Below are positions 45,646 through 54,747 of a DNA stretch of 64,000 nt, piece by piece. The notes under the pieces are model-generated. The model saw nothing but the letters and a program-made list of their open reading frames with translations. It was not told where the DNA came from and made no database searches. Each line of letters opens with the position of its first letter. Position 1 is the first letter of the stretch. The translations under genes were made by a program, and so were the position numbers. Source of the DNA: JAFGDI01 sp963667715 (lineage in GTDB: Bacteria > Planctomycetota > Phycisphaerae > Sedimentisphaerales > SM23-30); the NCBI GenBank assembly GCA_963667715.1, contig OY763926.1, forward strand, positions 1,240,001 to 1,304,000. Reading direction: 5' to 3'.

Positions 45646-47790
45646 ATGATGAAAAAAATGCAATTATTTTTATTTTGTTTGCTAACAGTAGTGGTGTCGA
45701 TTACTGCTGCTGATAGTCTGACTAGTCAGGTTGATGTTTTTGTTGGTACTCAGGGCGACCACGGTCAGTTGCACCCGGGGGCTGCTGTGCCTTTTGGTCT
45801 GGTTATGCTTGGGCCGGATACAGATCCGTTTCAGCATACCGGCTATGATTATACTGCTACCAGAGTAAAGGGTTTTTCTCATACTAGAGTCGGTGGTGTA
45901 GGTTGTTCTGGTGCTGGTGAGACGCTGCGTATCAGTCCATCACTGGATAATGATCCGGCTGATAAACTTGTGAAATCTACTGAAACAGGTGCTCCCGGCT
46001 ATTATGGTGTAACTCTTGCCAGCGGTATTAAAGTTGAGCTTACCGCAGCGGAGCATGTTGGTTATCATAGATATGTATTTCCGGCTGATGCCCAGCAGTG
46101 TCAGATAAAGATCAGTCCGGAGAAGAGTCTGGCAAATATGATAAACTGCTCGGTAAAAGTAAACAGTGATTCACTGGTAACTGGTACTATCAGGGCAGGT
46201 AATGTCTGTGGGCATGGCTATAATATCCTGCATTATGCAGTGAAGTTCAGCGTTCCGATGAGCACTAATCGTCCAGACGGTAAAGCTCTATGGTGTGATA
46301 TGGCTAAGACCGCTGGTCAGGAGCTGGTAGTTGAGCTGAAGGTTGGTCTATCGCCGATCAGTATAGAACAGGCGATAGAGGAAACCGAAGCAGAGATCAG
46401 CGGCTGGGACTTTAAGGCCGCTTATACTCAGGCAGACGCAAAGTGGGCAAAGATGCTGGGCAGGGTAGAGCTGGGCGAGGTGCCGGCAGAGATGCAGGAA
46501 TTTGCCGACCTGTTCTATACCAGTTTATACCGCAGTTATCAGTATCCATTTAATGTTACCAGTAGTCGTGGTCAGTACAGGGTTGCCGGCGATGAAGATA
46601 CTGTGCGTGATACCGCAGGTGTTGCACCAGACTATGTTCATTATGCAGGCTGGAGCAGCTGGGATGATTTCCGTAAGTATAGTCTTATCTCACTACTTGA
46701 ACCTGAGGTGTCACATAATATTGCCCGCTCTATAGTAGAGTGGTTTGGTGTTGATAAGCTCTGTCAGTGGGGCAGCGGCTATTGGCCAGCACCTACCGTT
46801 CGTCATGAGTTTATCGGTGCTATTGTTGCTGATGCTTATTTTAAGGGCCTGCGTGATTATGATGCAGAGGTAGCGTATAAGGGGCTCAAGGCTTCTATTC
46901 TGGGTAACGATCAGCTAGAGAAGCCATATCAGTATTATCTGGTAATGAAGATGGCAAAGGCCTTGGGTAAGTTAGCGGATGTAAGTGAATATCGTAGTAA
47001 GGCTCTGGGCTATCGCGATTACTGGTGTAGTCGTCAGGTTGACGGCCAGGGTAATATTCGTGGATTCTTTACCGCAGATGGTAAGGCAGTACCGCAGGAC
47101 AGAGTTGATGTTACCAATGCGGTATTCTATCAGGGTAACCTATGGCATTATCGCTACTGGGTGCCTCATGATATTGCAGGTCTTGTGAATCTGCGTGGTA
47201 GTCGTACTGCACTGGCTGATGAACTGGATTATTATTTCTTGAATTATGAACATATTCCTCATAATCAGCCACCACTGGCTTATCCGTTCCTGTTTGATTT
47301 TCTGGGCAGACCATGGCGTACTCAGTATTGGAGCAGGCACTTCCTGACCGATACTGTAACAGTTATCCATGAGAGCAGGGGCGATTTCCGTGAACCTCAG
47401 GTTACACGAGTAATGAAAAAGTCGCCGGATGGTTATATGTTCACTATGGACGATGATGCCGGTTCTATGGCCAGTAACTATGTCTTCACTGCACTGGGGC
47501 TGTTCCCATCATGTGTGGGTGATCCTTATTACACTATCAGCTCTCCATTGTTCCCGCAGGCAAAGCTTAACCTTGCAAACGGCAAGACATTTGAGATAGT
47601 GGCAAAGAATACTTCAATAGAGAATAAGTATATCAAGTCTGTTACCCTTAACGGCGAGCCTTATAATAAGCCGTGGATAAGCTATGCAGAGATATTCAAG
47701 GGCGGTAAGCTGGAATTTGAGATGTCTCCGGCACCAAACTTTAACTGGGGCACTGATGAAGAATCGGCACCACCGTCACTGAGCAGGTGA
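45646..47790 (+). CDS. GH92-family enzyme with Gln at the acid position
   Basis: A 714-residue GH92 enzyme with a signal peptide (MMKKMQLFLFCLLTVVVSIT...) and only the two core GH92 domains; no accessory modules. It opens with 'VDVFVGTQGDHGQLHPGAAV'. The acid position is Q496 in 'FYQGNLWHYRYWVPHD', where most members, including its neighbour, have Glu. The base region 'MDDDAGSMASNYVFTALGLF' is intact. In characterised GH92 members, Gln here goes with cleavage of mannose-alpha-1-phospho-6-mannose, whose phosphate leaving group needs no acid. GGAG (45634-45637) sets the ATG at 45646. Confidence 0.92.
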   Translation: MMKKMQLFLFCLLTVVVSITAADSLTSQVDVFVGTQGDHGQLHPGAAVPFGLVMLGPDTDPFQHTGYDYTATRVKGFSHTRVGGVGCSGAGETLRISPSLDNDPADKLVKSTETGAPGYYGVTLASGIKVELTAAEHVGYHRYVFPADAQQCQIKISPEKSLANMINCSVKVNSDSLVTGTIRAGNVCGHGYNILHYAVKFSVPMSTNRPDGKALWCDMAKTAGQELVVELKVGLSPISIEQAIEETEAEISGWDFKAAYTQADAKWAKMLGRVELGEVPAEMQEFADLFYTSLYRSYQYPFNVTSSRGQYRVAGDEDTVRDTAGVAPDYVHYAGWSSWDDFRKYSLISLLEPEVSHNIARSIVEWFGVDKLCQWGSGYWPAPTVRHEFIGAIVADAYFKGLRDYDAEVAYKGLKASILGNDQLEKPYQYYLVMKMAKALGKLADVSEYRSKALGYRDYWCSRQVDGQGNIRGFFTADGKAVPQDRVDVTNAVFYQGNLWHYRYWVPHDIAGLVNLRGSRTALADELDYYFLNYEHIPHNQPPLAYPFLFDFLGRPWRTQYWSRHFLTDTVTVIHESRGDFREPQVTRVMKKSPDGYMFTMDDDAGSMASNYVFTALGLFPSCVGDPYYTISSPLFPQAKLNLANGKTFEIVAKNTSIENKYIKSVTLNGEPYNKPWISYAEIFKGGKLEFEMSPAPNFNWGTDEESAPPSLSR

Positions 47791-47827
47791 GTGTGAGCTA
47801 GCCAGTATATATTACCTATATTAAACA

Positions 47828-47866
47828 TAAGCCGTCCTGACAAGATAGTCGGGGCGGCTTTTTTTA
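47828..47866 (+). terminator. Intrinsic terminator after the second GH92 gene
   Basis: AAGCCGTCCTGAC pairs with GTCGGGGCGGCTT, followed by seven T residues. Confidence 0.88.
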
Positions 47867-48103
47867 TGTTTTTAACCTTATTATGAATATGTGGTTATAT
47901 TTTTTAACTTTTTTTTAACTTTTTTGTGTTAATAATAGTATCTCGCTGGATTAAAAGAGTAGAGGATTGAATAACAATGAAAGTTGGAAATTGAATAAGA
48001 GGATAAATTCCACTATTTGTATTATAAGATAGTGAAAGTTCGAGATTGTCTGAATCCCTGTGGCTTGTTCTGCTAGCCAGGCCATAACAGAATAAGAAAA
48101 AAT

Positions 48104-48243
48104 AGGGACAAGTAAAAGTGTTGTATATCTGTTATTCCAAACGGATCGTGAGCATGGAAAAGGGTCAATAATACATGTTCACAGTTTGTATAAAGAAAAT
48201 TTACTCGTCCCTGTAGCCTGATATATTTCGATAAATATCGAAA
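48104..48243. ncRNA. Possible structured RNA or regulatory element
   Basis: AGGGACAAGTAAA (48104-48116) can pair with TTTACTCGTCCCT (48200-48212) in 12 of 13 positions, closing a 109-base region. TTTCGATA-AA-TATCGAAA (48226-48243) follows as a perfect 8-bp hairpin. The surrounding 750-base gap has no gene. No known RNA family was recognised, and there is no evident promoter. Confidence 0.3.
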
Positions 48244-48458
48244 TGGCATATATTTAATTGTAATACTGCAAAAGATTCGCTTATGCCGGAGTGTCGGCAG
48301 AGGGCGGATCAGGTCTTAATTATTTGTGTATTTTTTCGCTGATATCATAAAAACAGCGAAACCATTATAGCAATTTAGGTGTTATCCTGTCAATTTCAAA
48401 TCCTTGTTCTTGCATTACTGGTAAAATGCCCGCTTAGTCCTATCATTTTCATTTTATA

Positions 48459-48487
48459 TTGACATATTGTTGGTTTTCCGGTGAAAT
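48459..48487 (+). promoter_or_regulatory. Sigma70-type promoter for the oxidoreductase gene
   Basis: TTGACA (48459-48464), 17-base spacer, TGAAAT (48482-48487), about 50 bases before the ATG. Confidence 0.6.
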
Positions 48488-48538
48488 ATGTGTAATTGAT
48501 ATTATTTTAGCGATTAAGAACTGTTAATAAGGAATATT

Positions 48539-49594
48539 ATGTCAGCAAAAGTAAGAACCGCCGTTGTCGGCGCTGGACGTATGGGCAAGTTACATAGTCG
48601 TATCTACAGCCAGATGGAGCAGGTAGAGCTTATCGGGGTAGTAGATCAGGATATTGAGCGTGCTCGCGAGGTAGCCTCAGAGTACGGCGTGCAAGCCTTT
48701 AGCGATGTTAATGATGTGATCGATAAGGTTGATGCTGTTACTGTTGCTGTTCCTACTGAACATCATTTTAAGATCTCCGGCCCGTTCCTGGAACGCGGTA
48801 TTGCTGTACTGGTAGAAAAGCCGCTGGCAGATTCGCTGGAAGTAGCTCGTGAGATGCTTGAGCTTTCACGTAAGAATAACTGTATTCTACAGGTTGGTTA
48901 TTCTGAGCGTTTCAATCCGGTAGCACAGGCTATGAAGAGGATGAACTTCAAGCCTCGTTTTATCGAATCTAACCGTATCTCTCCGTTTACTTTCCGTTCG
49001 ACTGATATTGGTGTGGTTCTCGATATGATGATCCATGATATCGATATAATCCTTTCTATGGCGAAATCACCGATCAAGAGCGTATTTGCTGCCGGTGTGA
49101 ATGTTATCGGCAAGCATGAGGATATTGCTAATGTGCGTATCGTTTTCGAGAGCGGCTGCGTTGCGAATATGACCGCTTCGCGTCTGGCACTCAAGACTGA
49201 ACGTAAGGTTCGTGTTTTCAGTGAAGATGCATATCTGTCGCTGGATTATTTCAAGAAGACTGGAACTATTATCAGTAAGACTGCTAATATTGATATTCTC
49301 CAGGAAATACGTAAGTTTATGGACGATAGCGGCGAGCTGAACCTCAATGGTGCTGACTGGACCAATATGATCAATGTTGAAACTCTGGATATCAGTGATA
49401 AAGAGCCACTTCGTCTGGAGCAGGAAGCCTTTATCAAGGCTGTTCAGGAAAAGACCCGTCCGGAAGTATCTGCCGAAGATGCGGTAGAGGCTATGGAACT
49501 GGCAGGGCTCATAGTAGAGAAGATCAAAGAACATCGCTGGGACGATGGTACCAGTGCTGATATTGGTGCTTTGCATTGGGATACGAATAAGTAA
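48539..49594 (+). CDS. Gfo/Idh/MocA-family oxidoreductase
   Basis: A 351-residue NAD(P)-dependent sugar oxidoreductase. The Rossmann start is 'AVVGAGRMGKLHSRIYSQ', the signature lysine lies in 'VLVEKPLAD', and the 'GYSERFNPV' block with 'DMMIHDIDIILSM' is typical. The S-E-R-F-N-P segment resembles the UDP-GlcNAc 3-dehydrogenase branch (GnnA, lipid A with 2,3-diamino sugar), and planctomycetes often encode this type near envelope genes, but without a GnnB partner here the substrate is uncertain. AAGGA precedes the ATG. The next gene follows after 65 bases. Confidence 0.85.
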   Translation: MSAKVRTAVVGAGRMGKLHSRIYSQMEQVELIGVVDQDIERAREVASEYGVQAFSDVNDVIDKVDAVTVAVPTEHHFKISGPFLERGIAVLVEKPLADSLEVAREMLELSRKNNCILQVGYSERFNPVAQAMKRMNFKPRFIESNRISPFTFRSTDIGVVLDMMIHDIDIILSMAKSPIKSVFAAGVNVIGKHEDIANVRIVFESGCVANMTASRLALKTERKVRVFSEDAYLSLDYFKKTGTIISKTANIDILQEIRKFMDDSGELNLNGADWTNMINVETLDISDKEPLRLEQEAFIKAVQEKTRPEVSAEDAVEAMELAGLIVEKIKEHRWDDGTSADIGALHWDTNK

Positions 49595-49659
49595 CTCAGC
49601 TTCTTAAATTAGATATTTCAGAGATGTTCAGGTCTTGCCTTAAATATCTGGAGTAGTAC

Positions 49660-50067
49660 ATGAAGAGCAAGATAAAGTTATTAGCTAAATGTTTTGCTTC
49701 CCTTGCAGTCGTTTGCCTGATTGGGATATTGGTTTTTGCCGGAATGCTGTTTAACAGGCACAGTTTTCAGGCCTGGGTAAGCGGAAAGGTAGTTGATACC
49801 GACGGCAATCCAATATCTGGAGCAAGGATAGATCTTTACGATTGCGATAGCGATTCAATTGCGAACAATGCTTTTGTTTTTACCGATAAGGACGGCAGCT
49901 ATCAGGTGAATACTCCGCATATTCAGTATGCACTGGATACCAGTCCAAGCTACCGGGGGATGTTGGCTGTTAGTGCCAATGGCTTTGTTTCGACCAGAGG
50001 CACCGGCGGTAAGCCAATACGCAAAGGTGATAACACCGGCCGAGATTTTGTTTTAGTCAGAGAGTAG
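49660..50067 (+). CDS. Membrane-anchored carboxypeptidase-regulatory-like domain protein
   Basis: A 135-residue protein with one N-terminal membrane helix (about 9-30) and a periplasmic beta-sandwich of the CarboxypepD-regulatory type: 'VSGKVVDTDGNPISGARIDL' followed by 'FVFTDKDGSYQVNTP'. These domains usually act as small structural or binding modules. The function is unknown. It is in the same direction as the oxidoreductase and may share its promoter, and it ends 25 bases before the convergent rsmE gene. Confidence 0.7.
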   Translation: MKSKIKLLAKCFASLAVVCLIGILVFAGMLFNRHSFQAWVSGKVVDTDGNPISGARIDLYDCDSDSIANNAFVFTDKDGSYQVNTPHIQYALDTSPSYRGMLAVSANGFVSTRGTGGKPIRKGDNTGRDFVLVRE

Positions 50068-50092
50068 GTATTTCTAGCCAAATAGTTCTGAT

Positions 50093-50854
50093 TTATTGAC
50101 TATCCCTCAATGTACATAGTATAGATGCAAACGCGATTGCAGCGGTTTCGATTCTCAGGATAGTTTCGGTCATTCTTACTTCTATGGCACCATGGCTTTT
50201 TAGTAGTTCTGTTTCCTGGTCTGTAAAGCCGCCTTCTGGGCCTACGAATGCAATATTTGCATTATCTGGCTTGAATGCCTCTGTAATTCGTCCTGCCTGT
50301 GGGGCTGGGGAGCCAATTAAGAGGTTTGCCTCCGGGTATATTTCTTTTATATCTTTAATAGTATCTTCTAATGAAAGTGGGGCGGTTATCTCTGGTAGGT
50401 GCAGGTTCAGGCTTTGTTTACCGGCAGAGACAGTCAGATTATGATATCGATCTGCAAGCTTTTTCTGGTTACCAGGCTGTTTTACAGTTCTTTCGCAGAG
50501 TGTTGGGTAGAGTTTATTGACGCCAAGTTCGGTGCACTTACTGATAAGCCATTCAAATCTATCGCTTTTTGCGACACTGGCGGCAATAGTGATCGGACAC
50601 TCCGGGTGAGATCGGTTTTGACTAACGATCTGCTCTATCTCAATATCTACAGAAGACTTATTGATAGAAGCTATTTTACCTTTAGCCAGGCTGCCTTTGC
50701 CGTCAAAAAACTCTACATTATCACCGATATCCAGTCTTAGTACTCGTGCGATATGCTTTGCTTCCTGACCATCAATGGACAGTAAACCTTCAGTTATAGG
50801 ACTATAAAAGAATCTTTTTGTACCTTTTGTGCTGTTTTTAGCGGTTTTTTTCAA
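50093..50854 (-). CDS. rsmE: 16S rRNA (uracil-1498-N3)-methyltransferase
   Basis: RsmE methylates U1498 in 16S rRNA. The 253-residue SPOUT-family product has the N-terminal PUA-like part ('AKHIARVLRLDIGDNVEFFD') and the knotted SAM-binding end 'FVGPEGGFTDQETELL' with 'LRIETAAIAFASIL'. The start is TTG at 50854 with GAAGGA about 7 bases upstream on the minus strand; no ATG lies within the conserved N-terminus. A lysine-rich start (MKKTAKNSTKGTK) is a short extension. Confidence 0.93.
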   Translation of the reverse strand: MKKTAKNSTKGTKRFFYSPITEGLLSIDGQEAKHIARVLRLDIGDNVEFFDGKGSLAKGKIASINKSSVDIEIEQIVSQNRSHPECPITIAASVAKSDRFEWLISKCTELGVNKLYPTLCERTVKQPGNQKKLADRYHNLTVSAGKQSLNLHLPEITAPLSLEDTIKDIKEIYPEANLLIGSPAPQAGRITEAFKPDNANIAFVGPEGGFTDQETELLKSHGAIEVRMTETILRIETAAIAFASILCTLRDSQ

Positions 50855-50962
50855 TTTTTTTCCTTCAAAATTTATATTGACGGCAATTTAGCCGATACAT
50901 AATACTGAATTATTGCAGTTATTATACAAATTAATCGTTTTTCTTGAATTGGAAAGATTAAA

Positions 50963-52636
50963 ATGGCGGAAGAAAACAAGAATCTTCAAGACAATGCCGA
51001 CGGCATACCAGAGAACATCGATGATCTGCTGGCTAATGCTGACAAGACTCTTTCTGAACTTTCTGATGAAGTTGGAAACGAGAAAGAAGAGCCAACGGCA
51101 AATATTGAGCTGGAGGAAGAAGATAAGGCTGGTGATGTTGATTCTATTCTTTCCAGCCTGGCAGCTGAACTTGAAAGTATTGGCGAAGAGATAGAAGAAA
51201 AGCCAGAGAGTTCAGAAGACTCACCGCGGGATGTAGTAGTAGAAGAAGAAGCTCCAGTAGAAGCGGTAGCTGAGCCGGAAGCTGACGCAGCCCCAGAGCC
51301 AGAAGCAGCAATTGAAGAGCCCAAAGAGGAAGTGTTTGAAGACCCTCTAGCAGAGCTGACAGCTGAGCTGGAAGCTATGAATGGCGAGGCTTTGGCAGAC
51401 CTGGGTGGTGAAAGTGCAGCTAAAACAGAGCCAGAAGCGACAGTCGAGCCGGAAGAGGCGCCTGTTACAGAGGCTGTGGAAGAGCCTGCTACAGAAGATA
51501 GTGTATCTTCAGAAGAAAGTGTTGATGATGTACTGGCCAGATTAGCCAATGAGATAAGCGAAGATCATCTCCAGGAAGCAGAACAGGATCAGGGCGAAGA
51601 AGCTCAGGATACAGCTGTAGACCAGGTAGATGAAGTTGAAAATATTGTTGATGATGTAGTTGAAGAAGCTCAACCAGTAGATGACAGTAGTGAGTTGCCT
51701 GTAGAATCTGACGAAGCTGTGGAAGCTGTAGAAGAAGTGGATTCTCTGGGAGTTGAAGAATCGGAAGCTGTTACCGATACTGACGATGAGCTTAATGATA
51801 TGGCAAATGAGGTTGAAAGTATTCTTGATGGCTTTGCCGATGCGGTTGCCGAAGAAGATGCTTTGACCGAGGCAGCCGAGGAAGAGCCAGCTGCTGTTGT
51901 TGAGCAGGAAACTTCAGAAGCGGTTGAAGCTCCTGTTACTGAACCTGAACCGGCCGCTGAGATTGAAGATGTTTCAGAAGCAGTACCAGAAGAACCTGAA
52001 GCCCAGGTAGAGAATACAGACTCTTCAGCGGCGGATGTTGTAGATGATGATGTTGCCCAGCAACTTTCTGAGCTTAACGATATGTTAAGCGAGAGTGTAC
52101 AGGAATCAGAGCCGGTAGCAGAGTCAGAACCAGTCGCTGAAAATGCAGAGGCTCCAGAAGCTGTTTCCCAGCCTGAAGAAGTGGTGCCAGAACCAGAACC
52201 GGTTGCTGAGGAAGCTCCAGCGGATAGTACTCCAGATGATGTTATGCCTCATGCAGATGAAGTTCTTGATAATCTGGATAAGCAAATGACAGATCTTAAT
52301 GATCTGGTGAACGAAGACGCAGAAGCTGAAGAAGCTGCTGACGATATTGTTATGCAGGAACTTGAAGCAAAAGTATCTGAAAAAGAACCTGAAAAGAAGC
52401 CGCAAGCCAGTCAGCCGTTCAGTGAGCCTGCTCAGGAGCCACAGCCGGTAAGTGCCAGGAGTATGGGAGCTGCTCAGAGGGCTGTAGTTTCAGGGTTAGA
52501 GTCAGCAAACAAGCCGTTTGAAAAGGTTGTTCCGGCACAAGCAAAAGACACTCTTGGCCTTGTAGCTATTATTACTGTAGCTATTTCTATGGCTACACTA
52601 GGTTTTTACTTACTGTTTGGCGGAAGTGGCTATTAA
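50963..52636 (+). CDS. Very acidic low-complexity protein with C-terminal membrane anchor
   Basis: A 557-residue protein almost wholly made of Glu, Ala, Val, Asp and Pro, with repeated E-P-E-x, D-D-V and E-E-A-P stretches, and no recognisable fold. A single hydrophobic helix near the end ('LGLVAIITVAISMATLGFYL') makes it a tail-anchored membrane protein, with the acidic part most likely cytoplasmic. A basic/proline patch lies just before the helix. Such extreme acidity could serve as an intrinsically disordered spacer or polycation binder. TTGACG at 50877-50882 could be a -35 box. A terminator follows. Confidence 0.75.
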   Translation: MAEENKNLQDNADGIPENIDDLLANADKTLSELSDEVGNEKEEPTANIELEEEDKAGDVDSILSSLAAELESIGEEIEEKPESSEDSPRDVVVEEEAPVEAVAEPEADAAPEPEAAIEEPKEEVFEDPLAELTAELEAMNGEALADLGGESAAKTEPEATVEPEEAPVTEAVEEPATEDSVSSEESVDDVLARLANEISEDHLQEAEQDQGEEAQDTAVDQVDEVENIVDDVVEEAQPVDDSSELPVESDEAVEAVEEVDSLGVEESEAVTDTDDELNDMANEVESILDGFADAVAEEDALTEAAEEEPAAVVEQETSEAVEAPVTEPEPAAEIEDVSEAVPEEPEAQVENTDSSAADVVDDDVAQQLSELNDMLSESVQESEPVAESEPVAENAEAPEAVSQPEEVVPEPEPVAEEAPADSTPDDVMPHADEVLDNLDKQMTDLNDLVNEDAEAEEAADDIVMQELEAKVSEKEPEKKPQASQPFSEPAQEPQPVSARSMGAAQRAVVSGLESANKPFEKVVPAQAKDTLGLVAIITVAISMATLGFYLLFGGSGY

Positions 52637-52703
52637 AATGAAAGTATATGTGAAAGTTTTTATATCTTATTGATAATAAAAGATTTAAATTGTAAATAAT
52701 ATT

Positions 52704-52738
52704 ACCTGGCAAACTATCAAGGCTTGTCAGGTTTTTTT
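52704..52738 (+). terminator. Intrinsic terminator after the acidic protein gene
   Basis: ACCTGGCAA pairs with TTGTCAGGT, followed by seven T residues. Confidence 0.83.
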
Positions 52739-52809
52739 AATTTAAATGATTGTTATATAGCAGTTTGTGGTGTTTTGGGTGTGTTCTGTTTGGTTGGGGA
52801 GCTATATTC

Positions 52810-52837
52810 TTGCATTATTCTGTTAATCTAATATAAT
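52810..52837 (+). promoter_or_regulatory. Sigma70-type promoter placed for a leaderless transcript
   Basis: TTGCAT (52810-52815), 16-base spacer, TATAAT (52832-52837). The ATG of the next gene is at 52844, 7 bases after the -10 box, where transcription is expected to start. Confidence 0.6.
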
Positions 52838-52843
52838 TCAGAT

Positions 52844-53308
52844 ATGATATTTGGCAGAAAAAATAATAATGATAAGGTGACTAAGCCTGCATCGAAAAAG
52901 AATAATGCAGAAAATTCAGGCTCGCAGTCTGAGATTGAGCTTGCCTGTAGAGATCTTATGCTTGCCAGTCTTGAGAGTATGCGTAAGGAAGTCATTCATC
53001 GGCCGTCAAGGGCGGAAATGCCTGAAGCAGAAGTTGAATTGTCATTTGATCTGCCTGATAATAGTGAAGAGTCTATAGCAACTGAAGATGGTTTTACTTC
53101 TGAGATTAGTGAGCATGTAATAGTAGAAGATAATGTTGATAGTGTATGTTCGCCGATAGAGGAAATTTCCGCACAGCCTGATTTTGATAATGCCGTTAAT
53201 GGCCGGGTGCGTGTATTGGATTCTGATAAGCAGAAGATCATTGATATTATAGTTGCAGAAGATATCAGAAGGGCGTTTTCACCCGATCCTGATAGTATGG
53301 TAAGTTAA
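52844..53308 (+). CDS. Acidic cytoplasmic protein of unknown function (probably leaderless)
   Basis: A 154-residue protein. A short basic start with 'GRKNNNDKVTKPASKKNN' is followed by a helix ('EIELACRDLMLASLESMRKE'), an acidic disordered middle, and an end helix ('SDKQKIIDIIVAEDIRRAFS'). I recognise no family. No Shine-Dalgarno sequence precedes the ATG, while a strong promoter is so close that the mRNA probably begins at or near the start codon. hemA follows after 44 bases and may be in the same transcript. Confidence 0.6.
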   Translation: MIFGRKNNNDKVTKPASKKNNAENSGSQSEIELACRDLMLASLESMRKEVIHRPSRAEMPEAEVELSFDLPDNSEESIATEDGFTSEISEHVIVEDNVDSVCSPIEEISAQPDFDNAVNGRVRVLDSDKQKIIDIIVAEDIRRAFSPDPDSMVS

Positions 53309-53352
53309 ATACCATTCATTTCATTAGCAGGTGCAGATGTTTGGAGTTATGA

Positions 53353-54726
53353 ATGCCGGAAGCAGATCTTAATAGAAGTAAGAGCCGCTGTTATTTTACA
53401 GGTGGTGGGCCGGAGCTTATATATAATGAGCGATCTGATGTCTCTTCCGGGCCAATGAATATCCTATTAGCCGGTGTAAATTATAAAACCGCTCCTGTAT
53501 CATTTCGAGAAAAGCTAGCCTTTGATTATGACCAAATGGTATCAGCTTTACGTTATCTCAAAGTTAAATATTCAGATTGTGGCTTTGTGTTGTTAAGTAC
53601 GTGCAATAGGGTAGAATTGTATTGTTCGGTTGCCAGGGGCAGCGAGCTTTCTGCTTCTGATTTGGTCACAGAACTTGCTGGGATAAAGAAATACGGCGAC
53701 TGTGCTGCTGTTTACGATGCCTTTTATTGTATGAATGATCGTGATGCTGTATGTCATTTACTGGAAGTTGCCAGTAGTCTTGACAGTTTGGTTCTCGGTG
53801 AATCTCAGATTATTGCTCAGGTGCGAGACGCTTATTATGCTGCGTCACGGGTAGGTGCTACAGATAAAGTGCTTAATCGCTTATTTCATTGTGCTTTTAC
53901 CTGTAGTAAGGAGGTATATTCAACAACCTCTATTTCTCAACGCAGAGTAAGTGTTGCTTCGGTTGCCGTTTACCTGGCAGCTAAAGAGCTGGGCTGTTAT
54001 GTTGGCAAAAAAGCCGTTGTGATCGGGGTAGGCGAGATGGGCGAATTGCTTATATGTCATCTTAAAAATGCCGGTTGTAATAATATTACTGTGGTTAATC
54101 GTACTATTCGCAGATCGCAGTTACTGGCGGAGCGTCTTGGCTTGGATTATGTGAGCTGGGATGATCTTAGTAAGGCAGTTGCAGAAGCTGATATTATAAT
54201 TGCGGCAGCTAATGCTGGTGAGGTGATCTTTGACAGTAGTATTTTACCCGAAGGTGACGATACTAAGAAGGTGATAATAGATATTGCCGTTCCAAGGAAT
54301 TTTGAAGCCTCTATTGGAGAGCTGGATAATATAACATTATTTTCAATTGATGATCTGGCTGTGGCTGCTAGTGACAATATGCAGGCTCGTAAGGAAGATA
54401 TTGATCTTGCCCGTGAGATAGTAAATGATGATGCAGACAGTTTTATCGATTGGTTTGGTGTGATGGATGTTGGCCCGGTTGCTGGACGACTGCGTGATAA
54501 ATTTCATCAGATGGCAGAAGATGAGTTAAGGAAGTTGTACTCCTGTATGAAGCCTTTAGATGAGACTTCAAGGCAGCAGGTAGATGCTTCGGTAAAGCGT
54601 CTGGTCAATAAATACCTTCATAGTCTGGTAAATGGTTTTTATCAGCATGCCAGAGAGGTTGATCCGCATACTGTTATAAAGCTTATGGAGCAGGTTATCG
54701 AACAGGAACACAGGGGAAAACAGTAA
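53353..54726 (+). CDS. hemA: Glutamyl-tRNA reductase
   Basis: HemA reduces glutamyl-tRNA to glutamate-1-semialdehyde, the first committed step of C5 tetrapyrrole synthesis. The conserved catalytic Cys is in 'LLSTCNRVELYC', and 'LDSLVLGESQIIAQVRDAY' and the NADPH-domain 'KKAVVIGVGEMGELL' are typical, as is the C-terminal dimerisation helix. The usual start would be 'MNILLAGVNYKTAPVSFREK' at 53455. The frame opens at ATG 53353, which has GGAG 6 bases upstream, adding 34 residues with no known role; this extension is likely but unproven. Confidence 0.95.
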   Translation: MPEADLNRSKSRCYFTGGGPELIYNERSDVSSGPMNILLAGVNYKTAPVSFREKLAFDYDQMVSALRYLKVKYSDCGFVLLSTCNRVELYCSVARGSELSASDLVTELAGIKKYGDCAAVYDAFYCMNDRDAVCHLLEVASSLDSLVLGESQIIAQVRDAYYAASRVGATDKVLNRLFHCAFTCSKEVYSTTSISQRRVSVASVAVYLAAKELGCYVGKKAVVIGVGEMGELLICHLKNAGCNNITVVNRTIRRSQLLAERLGLDYVSWDDLSKAVAEADIIIAAANAGEVIFDSSILPEGDDTKKVIIDIAVPRNFEASIGELDNITLFSIDDLAVAASDNMQARKEDIDLAREIVNDDADSFIDWFGVMDVGPVAGRLRDKFHQMAEDELRKLYSCMKPLDETSRQQVDASVKRLVNKYLHSLVNGFYQHAREVDPHTVIKLMEQVIEQEHRGKQ

Positions 54727-54747
54727 TTCAATGGGGGTTAGGGTACA

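Noticed and set aside
50986..51549. 187-codon Ser-rich open frame antisense to the acidic protein
   Set aside because: It is the mirror of Glu/Ala codons on the opposite strand (GAA/GCT read as Ser/Ala codons) and has no start signals.
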